Assembly (NCBI GenBank): GCA_900769695.1
Contig: CAAGHO010000001.1
Span: 1 to 6,400, forward strand
Length of the DNA: 6,400 nt
Direction of reading: 5' to 3'
Origin: Bacilli bacterium
GTDB lineage: Bacteria > Bacillota_I > Bacilli_A > RF39 > UBA660
Below, piece after piece: positions 1 to 6,364 of this stretch. Both the position numbers and the translations under genes were made by a program. Under the pieces are notes generated by a model. That model did not search any database. It saw only the letters and a list, made by a program, of their open reading frames with translations, and had not been told where the DNA came from. Every line of letters starts with the position of its first letter. Positions within the stretch are counted from its first letter, which is position 1.

Positions 1-5
1 TTCAT
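1..5 (-). CDS. Start of a further gene running off the left edge (partial)
   Basis: On the minus strand an ATG at 5 to 3 is preceded by a good ribosome-binding site, AGGGAG, with about 8 nt between it and the start codon. It follows mreD by 46 nt on the same strand with no clear terminator between, so it may be co-transcribed with mreCD. Only the first codon and two further bases (ATGAA) lie inside the window, so the product cannot be identified. In Bacillus the gene after mreD is minC; in other Bacillota it can be a penicillin-binding protein or a RodA-type gene. That is context only. Confidence 0.4.
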
Positions 6-51
6 ATTAGTTTCTCCCTATTAAATAATATGAAATAAAAAAAGAAATATT

Positions 52-561
52 CTAGTCCAAGCGAACTTTTAAATATTTCTTTGGAATTTTCTTTAAGATA
101 AAATAAATTACTTCTCCATAAATTAAATTAAGTAGTAAGCTATGACTTATTTTATAAATTATTTTATCTAAAGTAAGTGGAACTAAATTAAAACAAAATA
201 TTACAAGTACAGTTAATAATTCATAACTAATTATTACTAAGGTTATATTAAGAATAATTTTTAAATAATTATTACCAATATTTTGATATAATACTATTAT
301 TAAAAGTCCTAGTACTAAAAAAATTAATCCATTTAAAAATAGTAAGTTGGTATATAACAAATCATAGATAATTCCTACTACAAATGAATATGTTAAGTAC
401 TTCTTTTTATCTTTTTTAAAAAATGGATAAATAATAACTAAGGATACTACTGTTAAAAGTGGTGTAAAAATAGATAAATCTGATACCATATATGGCAAGA
501 AATTGGTTAGTATTCCATCTAATATTAAGGATACTATAACAATAATATTACTTACTAACAT
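52..561 (-). CDS. mreD: Rod shape-determining membrane protein MreD
   Basis: MreD is an integral membrane partner of MreC in the elongasome, which directs peptidoglycan synthesis along the side wall. The 169-residue product is close to the usual 160-175 residues. It is almost entirely hydrophobic, with about five membrane segments broken by short lysine-rich loops (for example FFKKDKKKYL near residue 50). It carries the MreD-like signature GIIYDLLYTN around residues 63-72, a Gly and Asp buried in a membrane helix. The start is set by AAAGGAG about 8 nt upstream and by the TAATG overlap with the mreC stop codon, which implies translational coupling. It should share the mreC promoter. The assignment rests on hydropathy, size, the short motif and its place behind mreC, because MreD sequences diverge strongly. 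Confidence 0.9.
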   Translation of the reverse strand: MLVSNIIVIVSLILDGILTNFLPYMVSDLSIFTPLLTVVSLVIIYPFFKKDKKKYLTYSFVVGIIYDLLYTNLLFLNGLIFLVLGLLIIVLYQNIGNNYLKIILNITLVIISYELLTVLVIFCFNLVPLTLDKIIYKISHSLLLNLIYGEVIYFILKKIPKKYLKVRLD

Positions 562-1358
562 TACTTCTTCTCCTTTAGAACTGTTAAATAATGAATATTG
601 TTAAAATCTTGTCCAGGATCTACATAAATAGTTTTACTTAGATTATACTTATCATTAGTCATTTTTTTTACAACACCTACATATATTCCTCGTGGTTCTT
701 TTCCACCAAGTCCACTTGTAACAACAATATCATTTTCTTTAATATCAGAGTTTTTATCAACACCCGTTATAGAAAGTAGACCTTCTTTTTTAGAATATCC
801 ATTTAAAATAGCATAAGTATCTCCACTTGATACTGAAATACCAACAGAAACTTTATAATTAATATCATCAGAAGTAATTAATTTTACTTCACTAGAATTA
901 TGACTTACTTTTGAAATTTTTCCAACTAATCCTTTTTTAGTAACAACAGCCATATCCTTCTTGATTCCATCAGATGAACCCTTATCAATTGTAATTGTAT
1001 TAAACCAATAACTCTTATTTCTTGATAAAACAGTAGTATTAACAGTATCATATTCAGTCAAAGTTTCATTTAATTTAAGAGCATCTTTTAACTCTTCTAT
1101 TTCTTTTTCTAAAGACTTATTAACATTTTTTTGAATAACATAACTTTTAGATAAATCTTCACCTTTTTCTTTATTTAAAGCTGTAAATGGATACATAATG
1201 ACTTTATCAAAAAATATTGAAACATCTTTTAATATAGTTTCAAGAAAACTATAATTTCTATTTAAGGAAACAGAGGCAAATAAAAGCAAAAATATCCCTA
1301 TAATACTAGTAAAAATTATAATCATTTTCTTCTTACGTTCTTTTTTTCTATGATACAT
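561..1358 (-). CDS. mreC: Cell shape-determining protein MreC
   Basis: MreC is a bitopic membrane protein whose extracellular part organises the elongation machinery (MreB, MreD, RodA, PBP2 in rod-shaped bacteria). The 265-residue product has a short basic cytoplasmic tail (YHRKKERKKK), one membrane helix at about residues 12-32, a charged coiled coil at about 68-97 (SLEKEIEELKDALKL), and then the double beta-barrel domain from about 105 to the end. MreC-typical segments include NTITIDKGSSDGIKKDMAVV, GLVGKISKV and the late VTSGLGG..P.GIYVGVV followed by VDPGQDFNNI. Length is slightly below B. subtilis MreC (about 290). The first ATG is chosen because GAGAGGG lies at 1366-1372, about 7 nt upstream; the internal Met12 would remove the basic tail. 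The mreD start overlaps its stop codon. The usual upstream partner mreB is not next to it. Confidence 0.95.
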   Translation of the reverse strand: MYHRKKERKKKMIIIFTSIIGIFLLLFASVSLNRNYSFLETILKDVSIFFDKVIMYPFTALNKEKGEDLSKSYVIQKNVNKSLEKEIEELKDALKLNETLTEYDTVNTTVLSRNKSYWFNTITIDKGSSDGIKKDMAVVTKKGLVGKISKVSHNSSEVKLITSDDINYKVSVGISVSSGDTYAILNGYSKKEGLLSITGVDKNSDIKENDIVVTSGLGGKEPRGIYVGVVKKMTNDKYNLSKTIYVDPGQDFNNIHYLTVLKEKK

Positions 1359-1382
1359 AATATCGCCCTCTCAACTCTTAAT

Positions 1383-1411
1383 ATTATAATATAATTTAAT
1401 TTTACTTACAA
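1383..1411 (-). promoter_or_regulatory. Probable sigma-A promoter of mreCD
   Basis: On the minus strand there is a -35 box TTGTAA (1411-1406), a 17-nt spacer and a perfect -10 box TATAAT (1388-1383). Transcription would begin near 1376, just upstream of the mreC ribosome-binding site, giving a leader of about 18 nt. The -35 box starts 3 nt after the radC stop codon. This gives mreCD its own promoter, although no terminator separates them from radC. AT-rich DNA throws up TATAAT by chance, but the exact spacing, the fit to the RBS and the same box pair at the valS T-box support it. Confidence 0.65.
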
Positions 1412-1414
1412 CAT

Positions 1415-2104
1415 TTACAAAGTAAAAATATTTTTATTTTCATAAAAGCTATAATAGGAATCATTACTTACTATTATATGATCTACTACTGGTATTCCCT
1501 GAATTAAACCTATTTCATAAATACTTTTTGTAAACTTTATATCTTCTGCACTTGGACTAATATCACCTGATGGATGATTATGCATACATACAATAGATGA
1601 TGCACTTACTAAATAAGCTTCTTTAAATACCTCTCTTGGATGAACTACACTTCTATTAATTGTTCCCATAAAAAGTAATTTATAACTTATTAGTTGTTGT
1701 TTATTATCAAAATATAAGGCATAAAAATATTCTTGTTTCTTATTATAGAATAAATATTTCATAGCTTGCCAAATACTTTTAGCATTACTTAATCTTTTTT
1801 TAGTATGTGTATCTTTCTCTAAAAATATTCTTTTTCCAAATTCTAAAGCTGTTACTAATTCAATAGCTTTTACTTCTCCTATTCCTTTAATTTTTTTTAA
1901 TTTTTCAACACTAATATTTTCTAAATTAGAAAAACCACCATATATATTAATTAGTTCCCTGGAAAGTTCTAGAACACTTTTATCCTTGGTCCCTGTTTTT
2001 AAAATAATCGCAATTACTTCTTCATTACTTAGTTTTTCAACACCAGTACTAAGAAGTCTTTCTCTTGGTCTTTCACTTTCTATTATATCTTTTACTCTAC
2101 TCAT
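1415..2104 (-). CDS. radC: RadC family JAB/MPN-domain protein
   Basis: RadC proteins (UPF0758) combine an N-terminal helix-hairpin-helix DNA-binding-like region with a C-terminal JAB1/MPN metalloprotease-like fold. Once linked to DNA repair, their biochemical role remains unsettled. The 229-residue product is of normal family length. It begins with the family's RPRERLL segment (residues 12-18), has a helix-hairpin-helix at about 69-83 (LKKIKGIGEVKAIEL), and the JAMM metal site HNHPSGD with His175, His177 and Asp188 (H-x-H-x10-D), all present. DHIIVSNDSYYSF near the C-terminus is also typical. The start is supported by a strong AGAGAGGTGAT ribosome-binding site at 2107-2117. It sits 35 nt behind the SPOR-like gene and directly before the mreCD promoter; radC next to mre genes is the classical Bacillus arrangement. 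Confidence 0.95.
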   Translation of the reverse strand: MSRVKDIIESERPRERLLSTGVEKLSNEEVIAIILKTGTKDKSVLELSRELINIYGGFSNLENISVEKLKKIKGIGEVKAIELVTALEFGKRIFLEKDTHTKKRLSNAKSIWQAMKYLFYNKKQEYFYALYFDNKQQLISYKLLFMGTINRSVVHPREVFKEAYLVSASSIVCMHNHPSGDISPSAEDIKFTKSIYEIGLIQGIPVVDHIIVSNDSYYSFYENKNIFTL

Positions 2105-2128
2105 AAATCACCTCTCTAATAATATTAT

Positions 2129-2157
2129 AAAAAAAAGAATTAACTTTTCACTAATTC
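2129..2157 (-). terminator. Weak intrinsic terminator overlapping the end of the SPOR-like gene
   Basis: On the minus strand GAATTAG (2157-2151) pairs with TTAATTC (2143-2137) in a 7-bp stem with one G-U pair and a 7-nt loop, followed by eight T at 2136-2129. The stem contains the stop codon of the SPOR-like gene (2142-2140), so ribosomes finishing that gene would cover it. The stem is AU-rich and likely leaky, which may mean attenuation of radC rather than full termination. Confidence 0.5.
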
Positions 2158-2586
2158 CTCGTAATTTGATAAAACTACTTCTTGAATTGCCAAAACATCA
2201 TCACTAGTTTTAGCACTATCAAGTAGTAAATCATATTGATCAAGATTTGCTAAAAAGATTGCATCATCTACATTGATTTCTTTTTGATATGTAGCATATC
2301 CCTTTTTATTATAGACTTTTTTTAGCTTTTTTAATCTTTCTAAATCTCTAGTTATACCAACATAGACATAATACTCATTATCTTTTTTCACAATTGTTTT
2401 AGGATTAATATCTTTAGTATTTCTATTTAGTGAGCTTAAGCTTGTATAAACTCCTTCTTGTAAAACATAAACTTTTTCTTTTGAGTCAAAAACACTATTA
2501 GTATTTTTATAGTTACTATAAAGGACTTTTCCACATAATGAACCTAAAATAATAGAAGCTACCATTAGTATTAATGTTTTTTTCAT
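2140..2586 (-). CDS. Small membrane-anchored protein with SPOR-like domain
   Basis: The 148-residue product has a Lys-Lys start and one hydrophobic segment (about residues 4-24), best read as an uncleaved signal anchor. Cys18 lies at the end of this helix, but GSLC is not a good lipobox. Residues 38-104 follow the repeated strand-helix-strand pattern of SPOR domains, which bind denuded peptidoglycan glycans: VYVLQEGVYTS, a helix, then EYYVYVGITRDLERLKKLKK and GYATYQKEI. The last 40 residues are helical and acidic. It would thus sit outside the membrane facing the wall. The ribosome-binding site GGTGAT (2597-2592) is 5 nt from the ATG. It lies between valS and radC, where Bacillus carries spoIIB, which codes for a septal protein thought to carry a SPOR-like domain. 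Membrane anchoring is fairly sure, SPOR likely, SpoIIB relationship inferred from position only. Confidence 0.8.
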   Translation of the reverse strand: MKKTLILMVASIILGSLCGKVLYSNYKNTNSVFDSKEKVYVLQEGVYTSLSSLNRNTKDINPKTIVKKDNEYYVYVGITRDLERLKKLKKVYNKKGYATYQKEINVDDAIFLANLDQYDLLLDSAKTSDDVLAIQEVVLSNYEELVKS

Positions 2587-2635
2587 ATCTTATCACCATA
2601 AATATAGTAACAAACCAAATATCAAAAATTTGTCG

Positions 2636-2668
2636 AAAAAAAATAACATGTAAGAAATTTTACACATT
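2636..2668 (-). terminator. Rho-independent terminator of the T-box/HD/valS operon
   Basis: Starting 13 nt after the valS stop codon, AATGTGTAA (2668-2660) pairs with TTACATGTT (2653-2645) over 9 bp with two G-T (G-U in RNA) pairs and a 6-nt loop. An A and then eight T (2643-2636) follow. Form and place are typical of an intrinsic terminator closing the operon. The remaining 49 nt to the next gene hold its ribosome-binding site but no promoter I can defend. Confidence 0.8.
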
Positions 2669-2681
2669 ATTTTTTATTTAA

Positions 2682-5210
2682 CTATTTTCTCAATTCTTCT
2701 AGTTTTTGTTTTTCTTCTTGAAGTTTTTTTCTATCCATCTCTACTATATTAGCAGGAGCTTTATTTACATAGTTTTCATTTGATAATAATTTTTCTCTTC
2801 TTGCGATTGATTCAGTTAAAGTTTTAATATTTGCTTCTTTAATAGCCTTATCAGCTTCTGTTTCAATACGCTCAAAGAATATTTGAGCTTTAACTCGTTC
2901 AGAGAAAACTCTATAAGCTTTCATACCAAGAGGTTTATTAACTAAATTATCTTGTAATTTTAACATCTTAACAATAAGTTCATTATCGTCTTCAGTATCA
3001 AACATTACTTTCATATCTTTAGTTATATTATTTTCAGCTTTAACATTTCTAAAATTCTTAATAAATTCTACTTGATCATCAACTACTTTACTATCAAGTT
3101 CAAAGACATATTCACTTTTGTATTTTGGATAGTCTGATATCATTATTGATTCAGAATCCTTTACTGGTAACATTTGATAAATTTCTTCTGTAACATAAGG
3201 CATAAATGGATGTAATACTTTTAAAACACCTGTTAAAATACTACATAATACTGATTTAGTTGTGATATCGTCTATTGAGTATTTTGCCATTTCGATATAA
3301 TAATCACAGAAATAATTCCAAGTAAAATCATAAATTGTGCTACCAACATTGTTAAATTGATACTTATCCATAAATTTTTTAACGGTATGAAGCATACTTT
3401 CATATTTAGTTAAAATCCATTTATCTTCTGGTTTTAAATTATCTAAATTAATTTCTTTTAAATCTTCAATATTCATAAGAGTAAATCTTGAAGCATTCCA
3501 TAATTTATTAATAAAGTTCCAAGTTGATTTAATTTTATCTTCATCAAACTTCATATCTGTACCACTACTAACATCTGTTGAAAGATAAAATCTTAAAGAA
3601 TCAGCTCCATATGATTCTATCATATCAAATGGATCAATTCCATTACCTAAACTTTTTGAAAATTTACGTCCTTGTTTATCACGAATTAAACCATGGATTA
3701 AGCAATCTTCAAATGGTCTTTTACCAAGTAATTCTTCTCCTTGGAAAGTCATTCTATTTACCCAGAATGGAATAATATCATAACCTGTAACTAAACAATT
3801 ATTTGGATAATATCTATCAACTAAAGTATTATCATTTGGCCAACCTAGAGTTGCGAATGGCCATAAAGCAGATGAAAACCAAGTATCTAGAACATCATCA
3901 TCCTGAACCCATCCATCTTCTTTTGGTTCTTCAACCCCAACATATACTTGATCATCTTTGTACCAAGCAGGAATTCTATGACCCCACCATAATTGTCTAG
4001 AAATACACCAATCATAAGTAATTTCCATCCAATGATTCATAGTTTTTTCATAACGACTAGGTACAAAATGAACTTTAGTTTTACTATTTTTTTGATTTTC
4101 TAATACTTTATCAGCTAAAGGTCTCATTTTAACAAACCATTGTTTCTTAATCATTGGTTCAACCATAACTCCTGTTCTTTCACTGTGTCCAACTTCATGA
4201 GATATTGGTTCTACTTTTAGAAGTAAACCTTCTTTTTCCAAATCTTTAACTACTTCTTCACGTGCTTTTTCACGACTCATACCTTGATATTTTAAAGGAA
4301 CATTGCTATTCATAGTAGCATCATCATTCAAAATAACAATTCTTTCTAAATTATGTCTTTCCCCTACTTCAAAGTCATTAGGATCATGTGCTGGAGTTAT
4401 TTTTACAGCACCTGTTCCTTTAGTCATATCAGCATGTTCATCTGTTATAACAGGAATTTCTCTATTAACTATTGGAAGAATTACATTTTTACCAACAAAA
4501 TCTTTGTATCTTTTATCTTTTTCATTAACTGCTACTGCGGTATCACCAAATAAAGTTTCTGGACGTGTTGTTGCGACATCTATATACTCATCACTATCTA
4601 CAAGTTTGTATTTTAGATGATAGAAAGCACTTTTTTCTTCTGAATAAATTACCTCTTCATTTGATAAAGCTGTTTGTGCAGCTGGATCCCAGTTGATTAT
4701 TTTTTCTCCACGGTAAATCAATCCCTTGTTATAGTAGTCTACAAAAACTTTTTTAATGGCATCTTCCATACCCTTATCTAGGGTAAATCTTTCTTTAGAA
4801 TAATCTACAGATATTCCCATCTTTGCCCATTGATTTCTAATGATATCAGCATGTTCATGAGTCCAGTTCCAACATTCTTCTAAGAATTTATCACGTCCAA
4901 CAGTATGTTTTTCTAAACCATTATCTTTAAGTCTTTTAACAACTTTAGCCTCAGTTGCGATAGCAGCATGATCCATTCCAGGAAGCCACAAACAGTCATA
5001 TCCTTCCATTCTTTTATATCTAATAATAATATCTTGTAATGTTAAATCCCAAGCATGTCCTAAATGAAGTTTTCCTGTTACATTTGGAGGAGGTAAAACT
5101 ATACAATAAGGTTTCTTATTTAAATCTCCACTTTTAAAATAACCTTTCTCCATCCAATATTCATATTTATTATCTTCTACACTCTTATGATCATATTTTT
5201 TCTTTAACAT
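2682..5210 (-). CDS. valS: Valyl-tRNA synthetase
   Basis: This cytoplasmic class I synthetase joins valine to tRNA-Val using ATP and removes mischarged threonine. Taking the start at 5210 gives 842 residues, slightly shorter than B. subtilis ValRS (about 880). Signatures in order: PPPNVTGKLHLGHA with the HIGH-type HLGH at 49-52; the CP1 editing-domain segment ATTRPETLFGDTAVAV from residue 213; DWCISRQLWWGHRIPAWY; and the KMSKS-type KFSKS at 516-520 in GRKFSKSLGNGIDP. The anticodon-binding helical domain follows, then the ValRS-specific C-terminal coiled-coil arm (about 779-842, with NENYVNKAP). The frame is open to an upstream ATG at 5261, but MLKKKYD at 5210 matches the usual ValRS N-terminus and has an AGGAGTG site 6 nt before it. 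The gene overlaps the upstream HD gene by 20 nt, so translation is probably coupled. Expression should follow the valine T-box. Confidence 0.97.
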   Translation of the reverse strand: MLKKKYDHKSVEDNKYEYWMEKGYFKSGDLNKKPYCIVLPPPNVTGKLHLGHAWDLTLQDIIIRYKRMEGYDCLWLPGMDHAAIATEAKVVKRLKDNGLEKHTVGRDKFLEECWNWTHEHADIIRNQWAKMGISVDYSKERFTLDKGMEDAIKKVFVDYYNKGLIYRGEKIINWDPAAQTALSNEEVIYSEEKSAFYHLKYKLVDSDEYIDVATTRPETLFGDTAVAVNEKDKRYKDFVGKNVILPIVNREIPVITDEHADMTKGTGAVKITPAHDPNDFEVGERHNLERIVILNDDATMNSNVPLKYQGMSREKAREEVVKDLEKEGLLLKVEPISHEVGHSERTGVMVEPMIKKQWFVKMRPLADKVLENQKNSKTKVHFVPSRYEKTMNHWMEITYDWCISRQLWWGHRIPAWYKDDQVYVGVEEPKEDGWVQDDDVLDTWFSSALWPFATLGWPNDNTLVDRYYPNNCLVTGYDIIPFWVNRMTFQGEELLGKRPFEDCLIHGLIRDKQGRKFSKSLGNGIDPFDMIESYGADSLRFYLSTDVSSGTDMKFDEDKIKSTWNFINKLWNASRFTLMNIEDLKEINLDNLKPEDKWILTKYESMLHTVKKFMDKYQFNNVGSTIYDFTWNYFCDYYIEMAKYSIDDITTKSVLCSILTGVLKVLHPFMPYVTEEIYQMLPVKDSESIMISDYPKYKSEYVFELDSKVVDDQVEFIKNFRNVKAENNITKDMKVMFDTEDDNELIVKMLKLQDNLVNKPLGMKAYRVFSERVKAQIFFERIETEADKAIKEANIKTLTESIARREKLLSNENYVNKAPANIVEMDRKKLQEEKQKLEELRK

Positions 5211-6012
5211 TTCTAACACTCCTATCTTTTGCTTCATAAATTGATTTTTCAATTTTACCATCTATATACTTATTAAGTATATCTTTTAAATCTTCTAGTT
5301 TTACCTTAAATCCAAGATTATTACTTTTACTTTTATATATTTCTATTTCTTTATCAGAATATCCTCTATCCTTAAGAACGTGATAACTAATAGGAAAATT
5401 AAAATCAAAAATAAATCCCAAAGAAACAGCCAAATTATCAGCTTTTGTTTTCTTAATATTTCTCAAAGTTGGTATATTAAAATAAATTGGTTTATTACTT
5501 AACAAACAATCATATACTTCATCACTAAAATCTTCGTTATTTGTATTTAAATTAATTTCTCCTGTTGTATATAAATACAATATATCTAGTTTATCGGCAT
5601 CACGAACAATATTACAAAATAAGCTTTCTCTTTCTGTCAATTCAGGATCAATGCTATACTTATTATGATTTTTAACAGTTTTTAAAATCAAATCATCTAA
5701 GCTAGAATCTGCATTAAATTCTCTAATAAAATTATTTTCACATAAAATTTCAACACCTAAATTTCCATGATCAACACTTCTTGCATCAGTAAATGTTTGA
5801 TATCTTCTCCATTGTTCAAATCTAGCGATATCATGAACAAGTCCACATAATTTAGCAAGTTCTATATCTTCTTTGGATAAACCTAAACTTTCTGCTATTA
5901 CACCACATAACTCCATGACTCGCATTGTATGATTTACTTTTGAAACACACATATCACTTAAATTTATATAATTAGCTGTATACTCCTTGAACTTTTTTAT
6001 TGCTTCTTCCAT
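5191..6012 (-). CDS. HD-domain phosphohydrolase-like protein
   Basis: The 273-residue soluble protein carries an HD-superfamily metal site: His28 (VNHTMRV), His60-Asp61 (HDIARFEQ), His82 (VDHG), His116 (VKNHNK) and Asp140 (RDADKLD). The set is complete and resembles five-histidine-type HD phosphohydrolases that bind two metals, so it is probably an active phosphohydrolase or phosphodiesterase. Substrates of HD enzymes range from nucleotides to cyclic dinucleotides, and nothing here fixes which. The C-terminal part (about 165-273) is not recognised. No membrane segment or signal peptide is seen. The start is fixed by GGAGGG at 6021-6016, three nucleotides from the ATG, just downstream of the T-box terminator. 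As first gene of the valS transcript it should respond to valine tRNA charging. The stop codon is TGA, evidence for the standard code. Confidence 0.9.
   Translation of the reverse strand: MEEAIKKFKEYTANYINLSDMCVSKVNHTMRVMELCGVIAESLGLSKEDIELAKLCGLVHDIARFEQWRRYQTFTDARSVDHGNLGVEILCENNFIREFNADSSLDDLILKTVKNHNKYSIDPELTERESLFCNIVRDADKLDILYLYTTGEINLNTNNEDFSDEVYDCLLSNKPIYFNIPTLRNIKKTKADNLAVSLGFIFDFNFPISYHVLKDRGYSDKEIEIYKSKSNNLGFKVKLEDLKDILNKYIDGKIEKSIYEAKDRSVRNVKEKI
5217..5223 (-). promoter_or_regulatory. Ribosome-binding site that decides the valS start
   Basis: AGGAGTG at 5223-5217 lies 6 nt before the ATG at 5210, inside the last codons of the HD gene. The other in-frame starts at 5261 and 5237 have no comparable purine-rich site upstream and would add 17 or 9 residues with no counterpart in typical ValRS N-termini. 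Its place inside the upstream gene points to translational coupling. Confidence 0.8.
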
Positions 6013-6028
6013 AAACCCTCCAAAAATT

Positions 6029-6061
6029 AAAAAAACTACCCATCCAATAAGGACGAATAGT
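6029..6061 (-). terminator. Regulated terminator of the T-box leader
   Basis: ACTATTCGTCC (6061-6051) pairs with GGATGGGTAGT (6045-6035) over 11 bp, including three G-U pairs, with loop TTATT and a run of seven T ending at 6029. Its 5' arm contains TCGT and CC needed for the antiterminator, so the two structures exclude each other. It lies just upstream of the HD-gene ribosome-binding site and controls entry into both the HD gene and valS. Confidence 0.93.
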
Positions 6062-6246
6062 ATCGTGGTACCACCTTAATTTGTTACAAGTAACCTTAAT
6101 ATCTTTAACGGAAATTACCCGTAATTATCTACTTAATTTCAATAATTATGCTTAGCTGCTACCTTCTATAATATCTATTAGTTATTTTCACCAGACATAA
6201 CTTCTCTAAAAATATCAATTATATACTCCTCAGCTTCATCGCATCT
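6029..6246 (-). promoter_or_regulatory. T-box riboswitch, tRNA-Val responsive
   Basis: The leader RNA binds uncharged tRNA and then favours an antiterminator. Stem I is visible: GCTG (6234-6231) pairs with CAGC (6158-6155), and above it TATAAT (6223-6218) with ATTATA (6172-6167). Between them lies the specifier loop, AGGAGTA on one side and GAAGGTAG (6166-6159) on the other, with the loop-E-like AGTA/GAA. The tip has AGAGAAG and GGTGAAA flanked by GTTAT/ATAAC. The T-box sequence AAGGTGGTACCACGA is at 6077-6063. In the antiterminator AAGG pairs with CCTT and ACGA with TCGT, leaving the TGGTACC bulge. The specifier is read as GUA (Val, 6162-6160). The neighbouring register GGU would be Gly, but the bulge TGGT pairs with discriminator A, expected of tRNA-Val, and valS lies downstream. 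The 5' end is estimated from the promoter. Confidence 0.95.
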
Positions 6247-6253
6247 ACAACAT

Positions 6254-6282
6254 ATTATATGATAAATTACTAGTTTTTACAA
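6254..6282 (-). promoter_or_regulatory. Sigma-A-type promoter of the T-box/HD/valS operon
   Basis: On the minus strand there is a -35 box TTGTAA (6282-6277), a 17-nt spacer and a perfect -10 box TATAAT (6259-6254). Start of transcription is expected near 6247, which is just where the Stem I base of the T-box begins. The match in position with the independently recognised riboswitch makes this call stronger than the boxes alone. Confidence 0.8.
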
Positions 6283-6347
6283 CAATTAGTTAAAATTTCT
6301 GTTTATCAATCTGTTGTTATACAATTGATGTGAAACAAATTCTATAT

Positions 6348-6364
6348 AAAAAAAGACTTAAGTC
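6348..6364 (-). terminator. Possible terminator of an upstream gene outside the window
   Basis: On the minus strand the 10-bp palindrome GACTTAAGTC (6364-6355) is followed by seven T (6354-6348). As a single hairpin it would have only three pairs and a TTAA loop, which is weak. An imperfect longer pairing with ACTCAA a little upstream is possible but has a mismatch. The position, before the operon promoter, suits the end of a preceding transcript. The rest of 6283-6400 shows no gene or other feature I can support. Confidence 0.3.

Noticed and set aside
2123..2128. TATAAT before radC as a -10 box
   Set aside because: No -35 box at proper spacing, and the start would fall at the first bases of the radC ribosome-binding site; the hexamer follows naturally from the T-tract and AT-rich context.
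1986..2207. Plus-strand open frame of 73 codons across the radC/SPOR-like junction
   Set aside because: It lies opposite two well-supported genes, has no sensible ribosome-binding site, and its translation mirrors the coding strand composition.
2533..2586. Lipoprotein signal at Cys18 of the SPOR-like protein
   Set aside because: The residues before the cysteine are G-S-L, and leucine just before the cysteine does not fit the lipobox, which needs Gly, Ala or Ser there.
2601..2629. Possible promoter of the SPOR-like gene with TATATT at 2606-2601
   Set aside because: No acceptable -35 box at 16-18 nt, and transcription would start within the ribosome-binding site.
3578..4620. Four plus-strand open frames (65-105 codons) opposite valS
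   Set aside because: All are antisense to conserved ValRS sequence, including the editing and catalytic domains, and show no recognisable protein features or ribosome-binding sites.
5211..5261. N-terminal extension of ValRS from an ATG at 5261
   Set aside because: The 17 added residues do not resemble ValRS N-termini and lack a ribosome-binding site, whereas 5210 has AGGAGTG at good spacing.
6160..6163. Reading the T-box as glycine-specific through GGT
   Set aside because: The T-box bulge base T fits discriminator A rather than the U of tRNA-Gly, and the downstream synthetase is ValRS.
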